From assembly GCA_002387845.1 (NCBI GenBank), contig DGLB01000023.1, positions 1 through 11,391 on the forward strand: 11,391 bases of DNA. Reading direction: 5' to 3'. Origin of the DNA: Stenotrophomonas maltophilia (GTDB taxonomy: Bacteria; Pseudomonadota; Gammaproteobacteria; Xanthomonadales; Xanthomonadaceae). Both the position numbers and the translations under genes were made by a program. The notes under the pieces were generated by a model. That model was not told the DNA's origin and searched no databases. It saw only the letters and a program-made list of their open reading frames with translations. Of the stretch, positions 1 to 6,073 are shown piece by piece (position 1 is the stretch's first letter; the number at the start of each line of letters is the position of its first letter).

Positions 1-621
1 ACGCTGCTGATCGGCTACCCGATGGCCTACGTGATTTCACGGATGTCGCCGGCCGCGCGCAACGTGGCGATGATGCTGGTGGTGCTGCCGTCGTGGACCT
101 CGTTCCTGATCCGGGTGTATGCCTGGATCGGCATCCTCGACCGCAACGGCCTGCTCGACCAGTTGCTGCAGAAGATCGGCATCACCGATGCGCCGTTGAA
201 TCTGCTGTACACACCAACCGCTGCCTATATCGGCATCGTGTACTGCTATCTGCCGTTCATGGTGCTGCCGCTGTACGCCAACCTGGTCAAACTGGATCAC
301 CGCCTGCTCGAAGCGGCCTACGACCTGGGGGCCAGGCCCTGGCAGGCGTTCCTGAAAATCACCCTGCCACTATCACGGGGCGGCATCATCGCCGGCTGCA
401 TGCTGGTGATGATTCCGGCGGTCGGTGAATTCGTGATTCCGGAAATGCTGGGCGGCCCGGATACGCTGATGATCGGCCGGGTGTTGTGGGGCGAGTTCTT
501 CAACAACCGTGACTGGCCGACTGCGTCAGCGGTTGCGGTGGTGATGCTGCTCCTGCTGCTGGTGCCGATCCTGCTGTTCAACCGGGTGCAGCAGCGCGAG
601 CTGGAAGGGAAGCTGTCATGA
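1..621 (+). CDS. potH: Spermidine/putrescine ABC transporter permease PotH-type, 5' end missing
   Basis: The reading frame is open from base 1, so the gene begins outside the window; 206 residues remain. It is an inner-membrane subunit of a polyamine importer that pairs with PotI, an ATPase (PotG/PotA type) and a periplasmic binding protein, none of which is visible here. The binding-protein-dependent permease signature (EAA loop) starts near nt 310: EAAYDLG, then nine residues later ITLP, then a G-rich hydrophobic stretch; this loop contacts the ATPase. Several hydrophobic membrane spans are evident, for example around nt 70-130, 205-280, 370-450 and 535-580. The stop overlaps the next start by 4 bp (ATGA), so the two permeases are probably translationally coupled and form a heterodimer. 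The polyamine assignment rests on similarity to PotH and on the PotH-PotI order. A related importer for another small solute cannot be fully excluded. Confidence 0.88.
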   Translation, partial: TLLIGYPMAYVISRMSPAARNVAMMLVVLPSWTSFLIRVYAWIGILDRNGLLDQLLQKIGITDAPLNLLYTPTAAYIGIVYCYLPFMVLPLYANLVKLDHRLLEAAYDLGARPWQAFLKITLPLSRGGIIAGCMLVMIPAVGEFVIPEMLGGPDTLMIGRVLWGEFFNNRDWPTASAVAVVMLLLLLVPILLFNRVQQRELEGKLS

Positions 622-1457
622 GCATGGTGCGCAGCAACCGCTGGCTGGGGTGGTCGGTGCTGGTCCTCGGCTTTGGCTTCCTGTACCTGCCGATCCTGCT
701 GTTGATGATCTATTCGTTCAACGCGTCCAAGCTGGCCACGGTGTGGTCGGGCTTTTCCACGCGCTGGTACGGCGAGCTGTTCAACAACCGGCAGATTCTG
801 GATGCGCTGTGGGTCAGCCTGAAGGTGGCGTTCTGGACCGCCACCGCCGCCACTGTGCTGGGGACGATGGCGGCGATGGTGATGACCCGCTTCCAGCGCT
901 TCCCCGGGAAGACCGTGTTCGGGGCACTGATCACCGCGCCGCTGGTGATGCCCGAGGTGATCCTGGGCTTTTCACTGATGACCCTGCTGGTGGCGATGGG
1001 GGGCATTCCTGGCTTCCCCAGCCGTGGGGTCGGCAGCATCTGGATCGCGCACGTCACCTTTACCCTGTCCTTTGTCACTGTGGTCGTGTCCTCGCGCCTG
1101 CGCGAACTGGACCGGTCGCTGGAAGAGGCGGCGATGGACCTGGGGGCCAGCCGGCTCACGGTGTTCTTCCAGATCACCCTGCCGATCATCGCGCCGGCGC
1201 TGGTTGCCGGCTGGCTGCTGGCGTTCACCTTGTCGCTGGATGACGTGGTGATTGCCAGCTTCGTTGCCGGCCCGAACTCCACCACCTTGCCGATGAAGGT
1301 GTTCGCTTCGGTGCGCATGGGCATCAAGCCGGAGATCAACGCATTGGCCACGCTGATGGTGCTGGCGGTGTCGGTCGCGGCAGTGGTCGGCTGGTTCATC
1401 ACCGCACGCAGCGAGAAGCGCCGCCAGCGCGACATGCAGCTGGCCCAGAAGGCGTAG
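618..1457 (+). CDS. potI: Spermidine/putrescine ABC transporter permease PotI-type
   Basis: This is the second inner-membrane permease of the polyamine importer, 279 residues, close to the usual length of PotI/PotC. The start ATG at 618 overlaps the potH stop, and a GGAAGGG Shine-Dalgarno lies about 8 nt upstream. Hydrophobic spans appear near residues 11-33, 66-90, 100-127, 141-159, 192-214 and 243-262. The EAA loop is at residues 169-198 (EEAAMDLGAS...ITLP), the docking site for the ATPase. The N-terminal pattern LYLPILLLMIYSFN and the motif LSLDDVVIASFVAGPNSTTLP are what I expect for PotC/PotI. It is the last gene of its operon: a repeat-rich spacer follows, and then the convergent corA. 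No U-tract terminator follows, so the paired REP element downstream is the likely 3' boundary. Confidence 0.9.
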   Translation: MSMVRSNRWLGWSVLVLGFGFLYLPILLLMIYSFNASKLATVWSGFSTRWYGELFNNRQILDALWVSLKVAFWTATAATVLGTMAAMVMTRFQRFPGKTVFGALITAPLVMPEVILGFSLMTLLVAMGGIPGFPSRGVGSIWIAHVTFTLSFVTVVVSSRLRELDRSLEEAAMDLGASRLTVFFQITLPIIAPALVAGWLLAFTLSLDDVVIASFVAGPNSTTLPMKVFASVRMGIKPEINALATLMVLAVSVAAVVGWFITARSEKRRQRDMQLAQKA

Positions 1458-1464
1458 GGCCTGC

Positions 1465-1528
1465 GATGCACCCGCGGCACGTCCTGTCCGGATGCCGATG
1501 CACCCGTGGCACGTTCTGCCCGGATGCC
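1465..1528. repeat. 32-bp tandem direct repeat, two copies
   Basis: Two adjacent copies, 1465-1496 and 1497-1528, each begin GATGCACCCG and end CCGGATGCC. They differ at only 3 of 32 positions, all C/T changes. The repeat starts 8 bp after the potI stop codon and abuts the REP-type inverted repeat. It is non-coding on any convincing frame. It may be part of a composite repeat or a local replication-slippage duplication. Confidence 0.85.
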
Positions 1529-1540
1529 GCTGACGTGGAT

Positions 1541-1608
1541 CCGTAGAGCCGGGCTTGCCCGGCTGCTGTTGGCGCGCAAAATGCAGCCGGGCAAGCCCGG
1601 CTCTACGG
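1541..1608. repeat. Paired REP element (SMAG/GTAG type), inverted, BIME-like
   Basis: Two perfect 26-bp arms (1541-1566 and 1583-1608) in inverted orientation flank a 16-nt loop. Each outer end carries the GTAG tetranucleotide followed by AGCCGGGCTTGCCCGGCT, itself a small palindrome. This matches what I know of SMAG repeats of Stenotrophomonas maltophilia, short palindromic elements that start with GTAG and often occur as head-to-head or tail-to-tail dimers. It lies between convergent potI and corA. There the RNA hairpin from either strand could protect mRNA 3' ends or act as a bidirectional terminator, although no U-tract is present on either side. Such elements are mobilised by REP-associated RAYT transposases encoded elsewhere; none is in this window. 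Confidence 0.88.
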
Positions 1609-1660
1609 GGCTGCATCCGGCTCACTGTGCATCTGCCTCCCGACGGTGTAGGTCGCGTGA

Positions 1661-2665
1661 CTACAGCCACCGTGCGCGCTTGAACAACCGGTACAGGCCA
1701 ACACACACCGCGCCCACGCCGACGATCATCGCCGGGTACGCCCACGGCTTGTCCAGCTCGGGCATGTGCGCGAAGTTCATCCCGTACCAGCTGGTGATCA
1801 GCGTCGGCGCGGCCAGCAGTGCGGCCCATGCACCCAGCCGCTTCACCGTTTCGCCCTGCGCCAGCGTGACCAGCGACAGGTTCACGCTCAACGCGGTGCC
1901 CAGCATTTCGCGCAGGGTATCGATCACGTCGCTGATCCGCACGGCGTGGTCGTGCACGTCACGGATGTACAGCTTCACTTCGTCGGGAATCAGGTCGCCA
2001 GGGTAGCGGCGCAGCTGCGCAAGAACGTCCTGCAGCGGAGCCACCGCCATGCGCATCTTGTTGAGCTCGCGTTTGAGTTCGTACAGGCGCATCACCGTGG
2101 TGCGCTTGTAGTTCTCGGCGAAGATGTCCTTCTCCAGCGTGTCCAGGGTGTCGCGGTAACCCACCGTGATCGGCAGGTAGTTGTCCACCACGAAGTCCAT
2201 CACCGCATACAGGCAGTACGAGGGCCCCATCCTCAGCAGCTGCGGTTCGCGTTCGACCCGCGCGCGCACCGGTGCATACGACAGCGAGGCCCCATGCCGC
2301 ACCGTCACCAGGAAGCGCGGCCCAAGGAAGGCGTGGGTTTCGCCGTACTCGATGCGGTCCTGCACGCTCTGTGCGGTGGTCACCACCACGAACAGCGAGT
2401 TGCCATAGGCCTCCACCTTGGGACGCTGGTGGGCATTGCGTGCATCGTCGATGGCCAGATCGTGCAGGCCGAACTCCTCCTGCAGCTTCAGCAGCACCGC
2501 ATCCGCCGGGTCGTACAACCCGACCCAGACGAAGCCGTTGCCGCTGGCAATCACATCGCTGATCGCGTCCAGCGCGATATCGTGGCGCTTGCCCTGGTCG
2601 TCGTAGTGAACGCAGTTGATGACGCAGGCAGGGTTGCTCGAATCTTTATGTTCCATGGTCGTCAT
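1661..2665 (-). CDS. corA: CorA family magnesium/cobalt transporter
   Basis: This inner-membrane divalent cation channel, probably for Mg2+ with Co2+/Ni2+ as possible substrates, has 334 residues, close to the family norm. The hallmark YGMNF is at residues 294-298, directly after the first membrane helix (about 277-293) and followed by the periplasmic loop AHMPELDKP. A second helix spans about 309-326 and a basic tail KRARW follows. Residues 1-275 form the cytoplasmic funnel, with a long charged helix around 190-275 ending in VTLAQGETVKRLGAW. The GMN motif forms the selectivity filter in the family. The start used is ATG at 2663-2665, 6 bp after the stop of the upstream DUF4105 gene; another ATG three codons on (2654-2656) is equally possible, and neither has a clear Shine-Dalgarno, suggesting coupling to the upstream gene. 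It ends a corC-DUF4105-corA run, which fits divalent-cation homeostasis. Confidence 0.93.
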   Translation of the reverse strand: MTTMEHKDSSNPACVINCVHYDDQGKRHDIALDAISDVIASGNGFVWVGLYDPADAVLLKLQEEFGLHDLAIDDARNAHQRPKVEAYGNSLFVVVTTAQSVQDRIEYGETHAFLGPRFLVTVRHGASLSYAPVRARVEREPQLLRMGPSYCLYAVMDFVVDNYLPITVGYRDTLDTLEKDIFAENYKRTTVMRLYELKRELNKMRMAVAPLQDVLAQLRRYPGDLIPDEVKLYIRDVHDHAVRISDVIDTLREMLGTALSVNLSLVTLAQGETVKRLGAWAALLAAPTLITSWYGMNFAHMPELDKPWAYPAMIVGVGAVCVGLYRLFKRARWL

Positions 2666-2671
2666 GGTGCG

Positions 2672-3931
2672 TCAGCCGGCCGTGACGGTCGGGTCACGGC
2701 GGCCCAGCACCCAGGCCAGCGCAACGTGCACCGGCAGCAGCAGCACGATCCACTGCAGGTTGATCTGCGGCTGCAGGGTCAGCCAGTGCAGCACCAGCCC
2801 CAGGCCGGACAGCACGGCGACGGTCCACAGCAGTACGCGGAACCACGCGCGCGGGGTGCGCCCGCGCAGCAGGGTGATCGCACCCGGCAACAGCAGCAGG
2901 CACAGCGGCGACAATTGCAGCAGGTTGCGGTTGGCCCAGGCGGCGTGGTGGGCGCTGAAGCCCCACAGGAAGGTCAGCAATCCGCCGGCGATGCCGCACA
3001 GCAGCCAGAGCGGCAATGCCAGCCCGCCGAGCAGGCGACGACGCTGGCGCAGTGCGAGGACGCCGGCGGCCAGCACCAGCCCGCACAGCAGCCACGGCCA
3101 CCAGCGGCGGGCGAACTCGGCCGGTTCCGGGGCAATCCGATGCGGCAGCAGTTCCTGCTCGGCCTGCACCAGCGGGCGGCCATCGGTGTTGCGCACCTGG
3201 CGCAGCGCGTCGGCCAGCCGCATCGGCACGAAGGCCTCCTGCCAGCGCGACAGCGGCTGGTCGGCGTAGGGGCCCAGGCCGATATCAAAGCCCAGCCACA
3301 TCCACGGGGCGGGTGAGGCCAGCCGCACCGATTCGCTGCGGTAGGTATTGCCACGCGAGCGCCCCGACAGCTGTGCGTGCAGCCCGCCGCCCAGCGCTTC
3401 ATCAATAGTGTCGCGCACCATGGTGGCGCAGTTGGCGGTGTAGTAGTCGTAGCGGTAGCGGGCATTCTCCGGCTTGGACCGTTCGGCCAGCGAAGCGGCC
3501 AGGGTGCGGGCCTGCTGCGGGCTGAGGTCCAGCCACTGCAGGTTGGCCCCGCGCCCGGTTTCGGCGTAGTACGACAGATCCTGCTCCAGTGGCAGCGCCA
3601 CCAGGTAATACATCATGTCGCCGCGGATGAAGCGGCCGATGAAATCGGGCTCGGACGGATCGAAGTAGCCGAAGTTGTACGAAATGGCCTGTCCACTGAC
3701 CGGGTCCTGGACCACGATGGCGTCATGCCCGAAGCGCTCGAAGAAGATCGAGCCTGGTTGCATGGTGACAATGCCGATGCGTGGAGCCGGGGCCTCCACG
3801 GCAGGTGCCGCGGCGGCGGGGGCAGGGGGCGTGGTCTGCGCCAGCGCTGCCATCGGCAGGCTGGGCAGGGCACACAGCATCAACAGGAACAACAGGCGGC
3901 ACAGCGGCCACCGCGTCAGCAGGGGCCGCAT
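2672..3931 (-). CDS. DUF4105 / Lnb-type periplasmic-domain membrane protein (candidate lipoprotein N-acyltransferase)
   Basis: The protein has 419 residues from the ATG at 3929-3931. A TTG four codons upstream (3941-3943) overlaps the corC stop and is an alternative start. A signal peptide runs to about residue 31 (AALA|Q), followed by an Ala/Pro linker. The periplasmic domain contains FFERFGHD (His69) and YDYYTANCATMVRD (Cys168). The spacing and context resemble a permuted papain-like (LRAT/NlpC-P60) Cys-His site, as in the DUF4105 family. Five hydrophobic helices follow at about residues 278-295, 300-325, 338-355, 363-384 and 390-410. Pfam DUF4105 has, to my knowledge, been renamed after Lnb, a Bacteroides lipoprotein N-acyltransferase with the same architecture of periplasmic domain plus C-terminal helices. 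That function here is inference from family and position: the gene follows corC, where E. coli carries lnt. It may instead act on another acyl or peptide substrate. Confidence 0.8.
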   Translation of the reverse strand: MRPLLTRWPLCRLLFLLMLCALPSLPMAALAQTTPPAPAAAAPAVEAPAPRIGIVTMQPGSIFFERFGHDAIVVQDPVSGQAISYNFGYFDPSEPDFIGRFIRGDMMYYLVALPLEQDLSYYAETGRGANLQWLDLSPQQARTLAASLAERSKPENARYRYDYYTANCATMVRDTIDEALGGGLHAQLSGRSRGNTYRSESVRLASPAPWMWLGFDIGLGPYADQPLSRWQEAFVPMRLADALRQVRNTDGRPLVQAEQELLPHRIAPEPAEFARRWWPWLLCGLVLAAGVLALRQRRRLLGGLALPLWLLCGIAGGLLTFLWGFSAHHAAWANRNLLQLSPLCLLLLPGAITLLRGRTPRAWFRVLLWTVAVLSGLGLVLHWLTLQPQINLQWIVLLLPVHVALAWVLGRRDPTVTAG

Positions 3932-3939
3932 GGCGTGGT

Positions 3940-4821
3940 TCAACCCTCGTCGGTGCTGTCAGGTGGCAGCACGGTTACATGGAATGCCTGCACGCGGCGG
4001 GCGTCGGCGCGCGCCACCCGGAACACGAAGCGGTCCAGGGTGAGTTCGTCGCCGGTTTCCGGCAGGTGACCGATGGCTTCGGTGACCAGGCCGCCGATGG
4101 TGTCGTAGTCGTCGTCGGCGAAGCCGGCCCCGAAGCGTTCGTTGAAGTCGCCGATCGGGGTCAGCGCGTCCACCACGTACTGGCCGTCGGCCTGGATGGC
4201 GATCTGCGCGGTGTGGTCTTCGGCTTCGTCGTGCTCGTCGTCGATCTCACCGACGATCTGTTCCAGCACGTCCTCGATGGTGACCAGCCCGGCGACACCG
4301 CCGTACTCGTCCACCACGATGGCCATGTGGTTGCGCGACAGGCGGAATTCCTTCAACAGCACGTTGAGCTTCTTGGCCTCGGGAATCAGCACTGCCGGGC
4401 GCAGCAGTTCGCGCACGTTGGCCGGCCCGTTGTCGGCGACCACGCCGCGCAGCAGGTCCTTGGCCAGCAGGATGCCGAGGATTTCGTCCTTGTTGTCGCC
4501 GTGCACCGGGAAGCGCGAATGGCCGGATTCGACCACCTGCTTCATCAGTTCAAGGAACGGGGCCTGCACCGGCAGCGACACCATCTGCGAGCGCGAGATC
4601 ATCACGTCGCCCACGGTGAGTTCGGCGACCGAAATGGCCCCTTCCATCATGCGCAGGGTGTCGGCGGCAATCAGGCCGTCTTCCTGTGCGGTGTGCAGCA
4701 CCGCCACCAGTTCGTCACGGGTGTGGGGTTCGCCGGAGAAGGCAGAGGTCAGGCGTTCCAGCCAGCTGCGCTTCTTTTCGTTCTGCTCCGTCTGGGAGCC
4801 ACTACTGTCGTCTTCTGACAT
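3940..4821 (-). CDS. corC: CorC/HlyC family CBS-domain protein (YbeX type)
   Basis: This soluble protein of 293 residues matches the E. coli YbeX/CorC length and lacks the N-terminal membrane domain (DUF21/CNNM) of longer relatives. A charged N-terminus (1-30) is followed by DVMISRSQM (72-80) opening a pair of CBS domains (about 70-128 and 138-193). The second contains the family hallmark VVDEYGGVAGLVTIEDVLEQIVGEI (nt about 4243-4314). The transporter-associated C-terminal domain covers about 205-286 (GDFNERFG, DYDTIGGLV, GDEL). The CBS pair probably binds adenine nucleotide and Mg2+. Roles proposed for the family are Mg2+/Co2+ efflux and, for YbeX, links to ribosome metabolism. The start ATG lacks a good Shine-Dalgarno and sits 6 nt after the U-run of a terminator-like hairpin, which suggests unusual expression control. 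The stop overlaps or nearly abuts the downstream DUF4105 gene, so the two are co-transcribed. Confidence 0.92.
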   Translation of the reverse strand: MSEDDSSGSQTEQNEKKRSWLERLTSAFSGEPHTRDELVAVLHTAQEDGLIAADTLRMMEGAISVAELTVGDVMISRSQMVSLPVQAPFLELMKQVVESGHSRFPVHGDNKDEILGILLAKDLLRGVVADNGPANVRELLRPAVLIPEAKKLNVLLKEFRLSRNHMAIVVDEYGGVAGLVTIEDVLEQIVGEIDDEHDEAEDHTAQIAIQADGQYVVDALTPIGDFNERFGAGFADDDYDTIGGLVTEAIGHLPETGDELTLDRFVFRVARADARRVQAFHVTVLPPDSTDEG

Positions 4822-4827
4822 CTCTGG

Positions 4828-4853
4828 AAAAAAGGCACCCGGCGAACCGGGCG
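4828..4853 (-). terminator. Rho-independent terminator-like hairpin in front of corC
   Basis: On the minus strand, CGCCCGG-TTCG-CCGGGTG (one G-U pair) forms a 7-bp stem with a UUCG tetraloop, followed by CC and six Ts (4828-4833 read as A on the plus strand). It lies after the stop of the unknown secreted-protein gene (4886) and ends 6 nt before the corC start codon. The simple reading is a terminator of the phoH-ybeY-unknown transcript. Its closeness to corC also allows attenuation or 5'-leader control of corC. Confidence 0.75.
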
Positions 4854-4861
4854 TTGGGGCC

Positions 4862-4889
4862 AGTCTAGCAGGATGTGGGGCGCTGTCAG
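4862..4889 (-). promoter_or_regulatory. Candidate sigma-70 promoter for corC-DUF4105-corA
   Basis: On the minus strand, CTGACA (4884-4889, 5/6 to the -35 consensus) and TAGACT (4862-4867, 4/6 to the -10) are separated by 16 bp. The predicted start would be an A near 4855, so the mRNA would open with the UUCG hairpin about 2 nt from its 5' end. This is weak on sequence alone. It is supported by position: something must drive corC if the hairpin terminates upstream transcription. Confidence 0.35.
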
Positions 4890-5503
4890 TGGCCGTCGTC
4901 GGGCGTATTCACGGAAGGGGGCAGGGGGGCGTCAGCGGCCGGTGCCGCCTCCTCCTCGTCCTCGGCGGGCAGGTCCAGGCTGTAGGTACAGCCGGCCAGG
5001 GTCTTGCCGGGGTGGCTCTGGACCGTGGACACGCTCAGGATGATCGATTCGATCATCGGCTCGCCGCTGCGCGGGTCGGTGACGTCGCGGGCCACGACCT
5101 CGCGGCCGGCCATGAACTTTTCGGGGTTGTCCACCCCATCTTCCAGTGCCAGCCCCTTGGCCAGCGGGCGCGGGTCGGCCACGTCCAGGATGGCCATGAT
5201 GCTGGCCCCGGACACCGTGATGTACTCGGCGCGCTGGCCGAACACGGTGATCGGGTTGGCCAGGCGGTACTCGGCCATGAACTGGTTGCGCTGTTCCAGC
5301 GGCTGCAGGCCGTTGGCGACCGCCTTGAGCGGGTCGGCGACCACCGCGGCCACGGCGTCGTAGTCGGCCACGCGCTGGCGGCATTCGATCAGCGCCGGCA
5401 GATCCAGTTTGGCGGCGGCCTGCGCGGGCGGCGCCGCGGCGGCCATGGCCGGGACAGGCAGCAGGGCGATCAGGGTCAGAAAGGCGGGCCGGAGCAGGGT
5501 CAT
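4886..5503 (-). CDS. Putative secreted protein of unknown function
   Basis: I do not recognise a named family for this 205-residue protein. It opens with a Sec-type signal peptide: MTLLRP, a hydrophobic core to about residue 17, and a likely cleavage after AMA (19-21). An Ala-rich linker and a compact middle domain (about 33-178) follow, then an acidic, Pro/Ala-rich tail (EDEEEAAPAADAPLPP). The mature part has two cysteines, Cys41 (IECRQ) and Cys172 (AGCTYS), one near each end of the domain, which suggests a periplasmic disulfide. There is no lipobox, no C-terminal anchor and no catalytic motif. It starts 19 bp after the ybeY stop, so it probably shares the phoH-ybeY transcript. A terminator-like hairpin follows it. 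No clear Shine-Dalgarno precedes the ATG (only GGAC), so coupling to ybeY is likely. It is probably a lineage-restricted Xanthomonadaceae protein; that is an inference. Confidence 0.75.
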   Translation of the reverse strand: MTLLRPAFLTLIALLPVPAMAAAAPPAQAAAKLDLPALIECRQRVADYDAVAAVVADPLKAVANGLQPLEQRNQFMAEYRLANPITVFGQRAEYITVSGASIMAILDVADPRPLAKGLALEDGVDNPEKFMAGREVVARDVTDPRSGEPMIESIILSVSTVQSHPGKTLAGCTYSLDLPAEDEEEAAPAADAPLPPSVNTPDDGH

Positions 5504-5522
5504 CGGGCAGGTCCGTTCGGGC

Positions 5523-6008
5523 TCAGCGTTCGCCGGCGTAAGGGTCGGAAATGCCGAGGTCGGCCAGGATCTCGCGTTCCAGTTGCTCCATGGCCTCGGC
5601 TTCCTTGTCGTCCTCGTGGTCCCAGCCCAGCAGGTGCAACACGCCGTGGACGGTCAAGTGCGCGTAGTGGGCGTTGAGCGCCTTGGACTGTTCGTCCGCC
5701 TCGCGTGCAACCACCGGGGCGCAGATCACCAGATCGCCCAGCAGCGGGAACTTCACTCCCTTGGGCAGGCCTTCGGGCACCTCGGCCGGGAAGCTGAGCA
5801 CGTTGGTGGCGTAGTCCTTGCCCCGGTAGTGCCGGTTCAGTGACTGGCCTTCCTTGGCGTCCACCACGCGGATGGCCAGGTCGGCCTCGCGGATGCGACC
5901 TTTCAGCGCAGCGGCCACCCATTTGCGGAAGCTCACCGCCGCCGGCAGGCCGGTGCGGGGCAGGGCGTAGCTGACGGCGACATCGAGGCGGACGGGGCCC
6001 TTGGTCAT
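5523..6008 (-). CDS. ybeY: Endoribonuclease YbeY (16S rRNA maturation factor)
   Basis: This metal-dependent single-strand endoribonuclease acts in 16S rRNA 3'-end maturation and ribosome quality control in the cytoplasm. The 161 residues match the usual length in Xanthomonadaceae. The zinc-binding motif HGVLHLLGWDH is at residues 121-131 (His121, His125, His131), and the conserved RGKDYATNVLSFP lies at about 62-74. Arg47 sits at the position of the conserved arginine of the family. The start chosen is ATG at 6006-6008, because the protein then begins MTKGPVRLDVAVSYALP, as I recall for relatives. A longer frame from a GTG at 6075-6077 would overlap the phoH stop by 4 bp and add 23 residues that I do not expect in the family. 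It is followed after 19 bp by the unknown secreted-protein gene. Confidence 0.95.
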   Translation of the reverse strand: MTKGPVRLDVAVSYALPRTGLPAAVSFRKWVAAALKGRIREADLAIRVVDAKEGQSLNRHYRGKDYATNVLSFPAEVPEGLPKGVKFPLLGDLVICAPVVAREADEQSKALNAHYAHLTVHGVLHLLGWDHEDDKEAEAMEQLEREILADLGISDPYAGER

Positions 6009-6073
6009 GATGATTCCGGTGTTTCGACAAAGAAGGGGCACAGTATCGCGCTTACCTTGCCGTGCGGCGAGCG

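Noticed and set aside
1465..1608. CRISPR-like array
   Set aside because: There are only two adjacent copies of the 32-bp unit with no spacer between them, and the inverted arms are a REP dimer. No cas genes are present.
1766..3316. A 516-codon open frame on the plus strand, antisense to corA and the DUF4105 gene
   Set aside because: The translation is rich in His, Gln, Arg and Ala with no domain or membrane pattern. It mirrors codon bias of two well-supported genes on the other strand in high-GC DNA.
3781..4818. A 345-codon plus-strand frame antisense to corC, with a Val/His/Gly-rich translation
   Set aside because: CorC is clearly coded on the minus strand. The frame is a GC-skew shadow without a credible start context.
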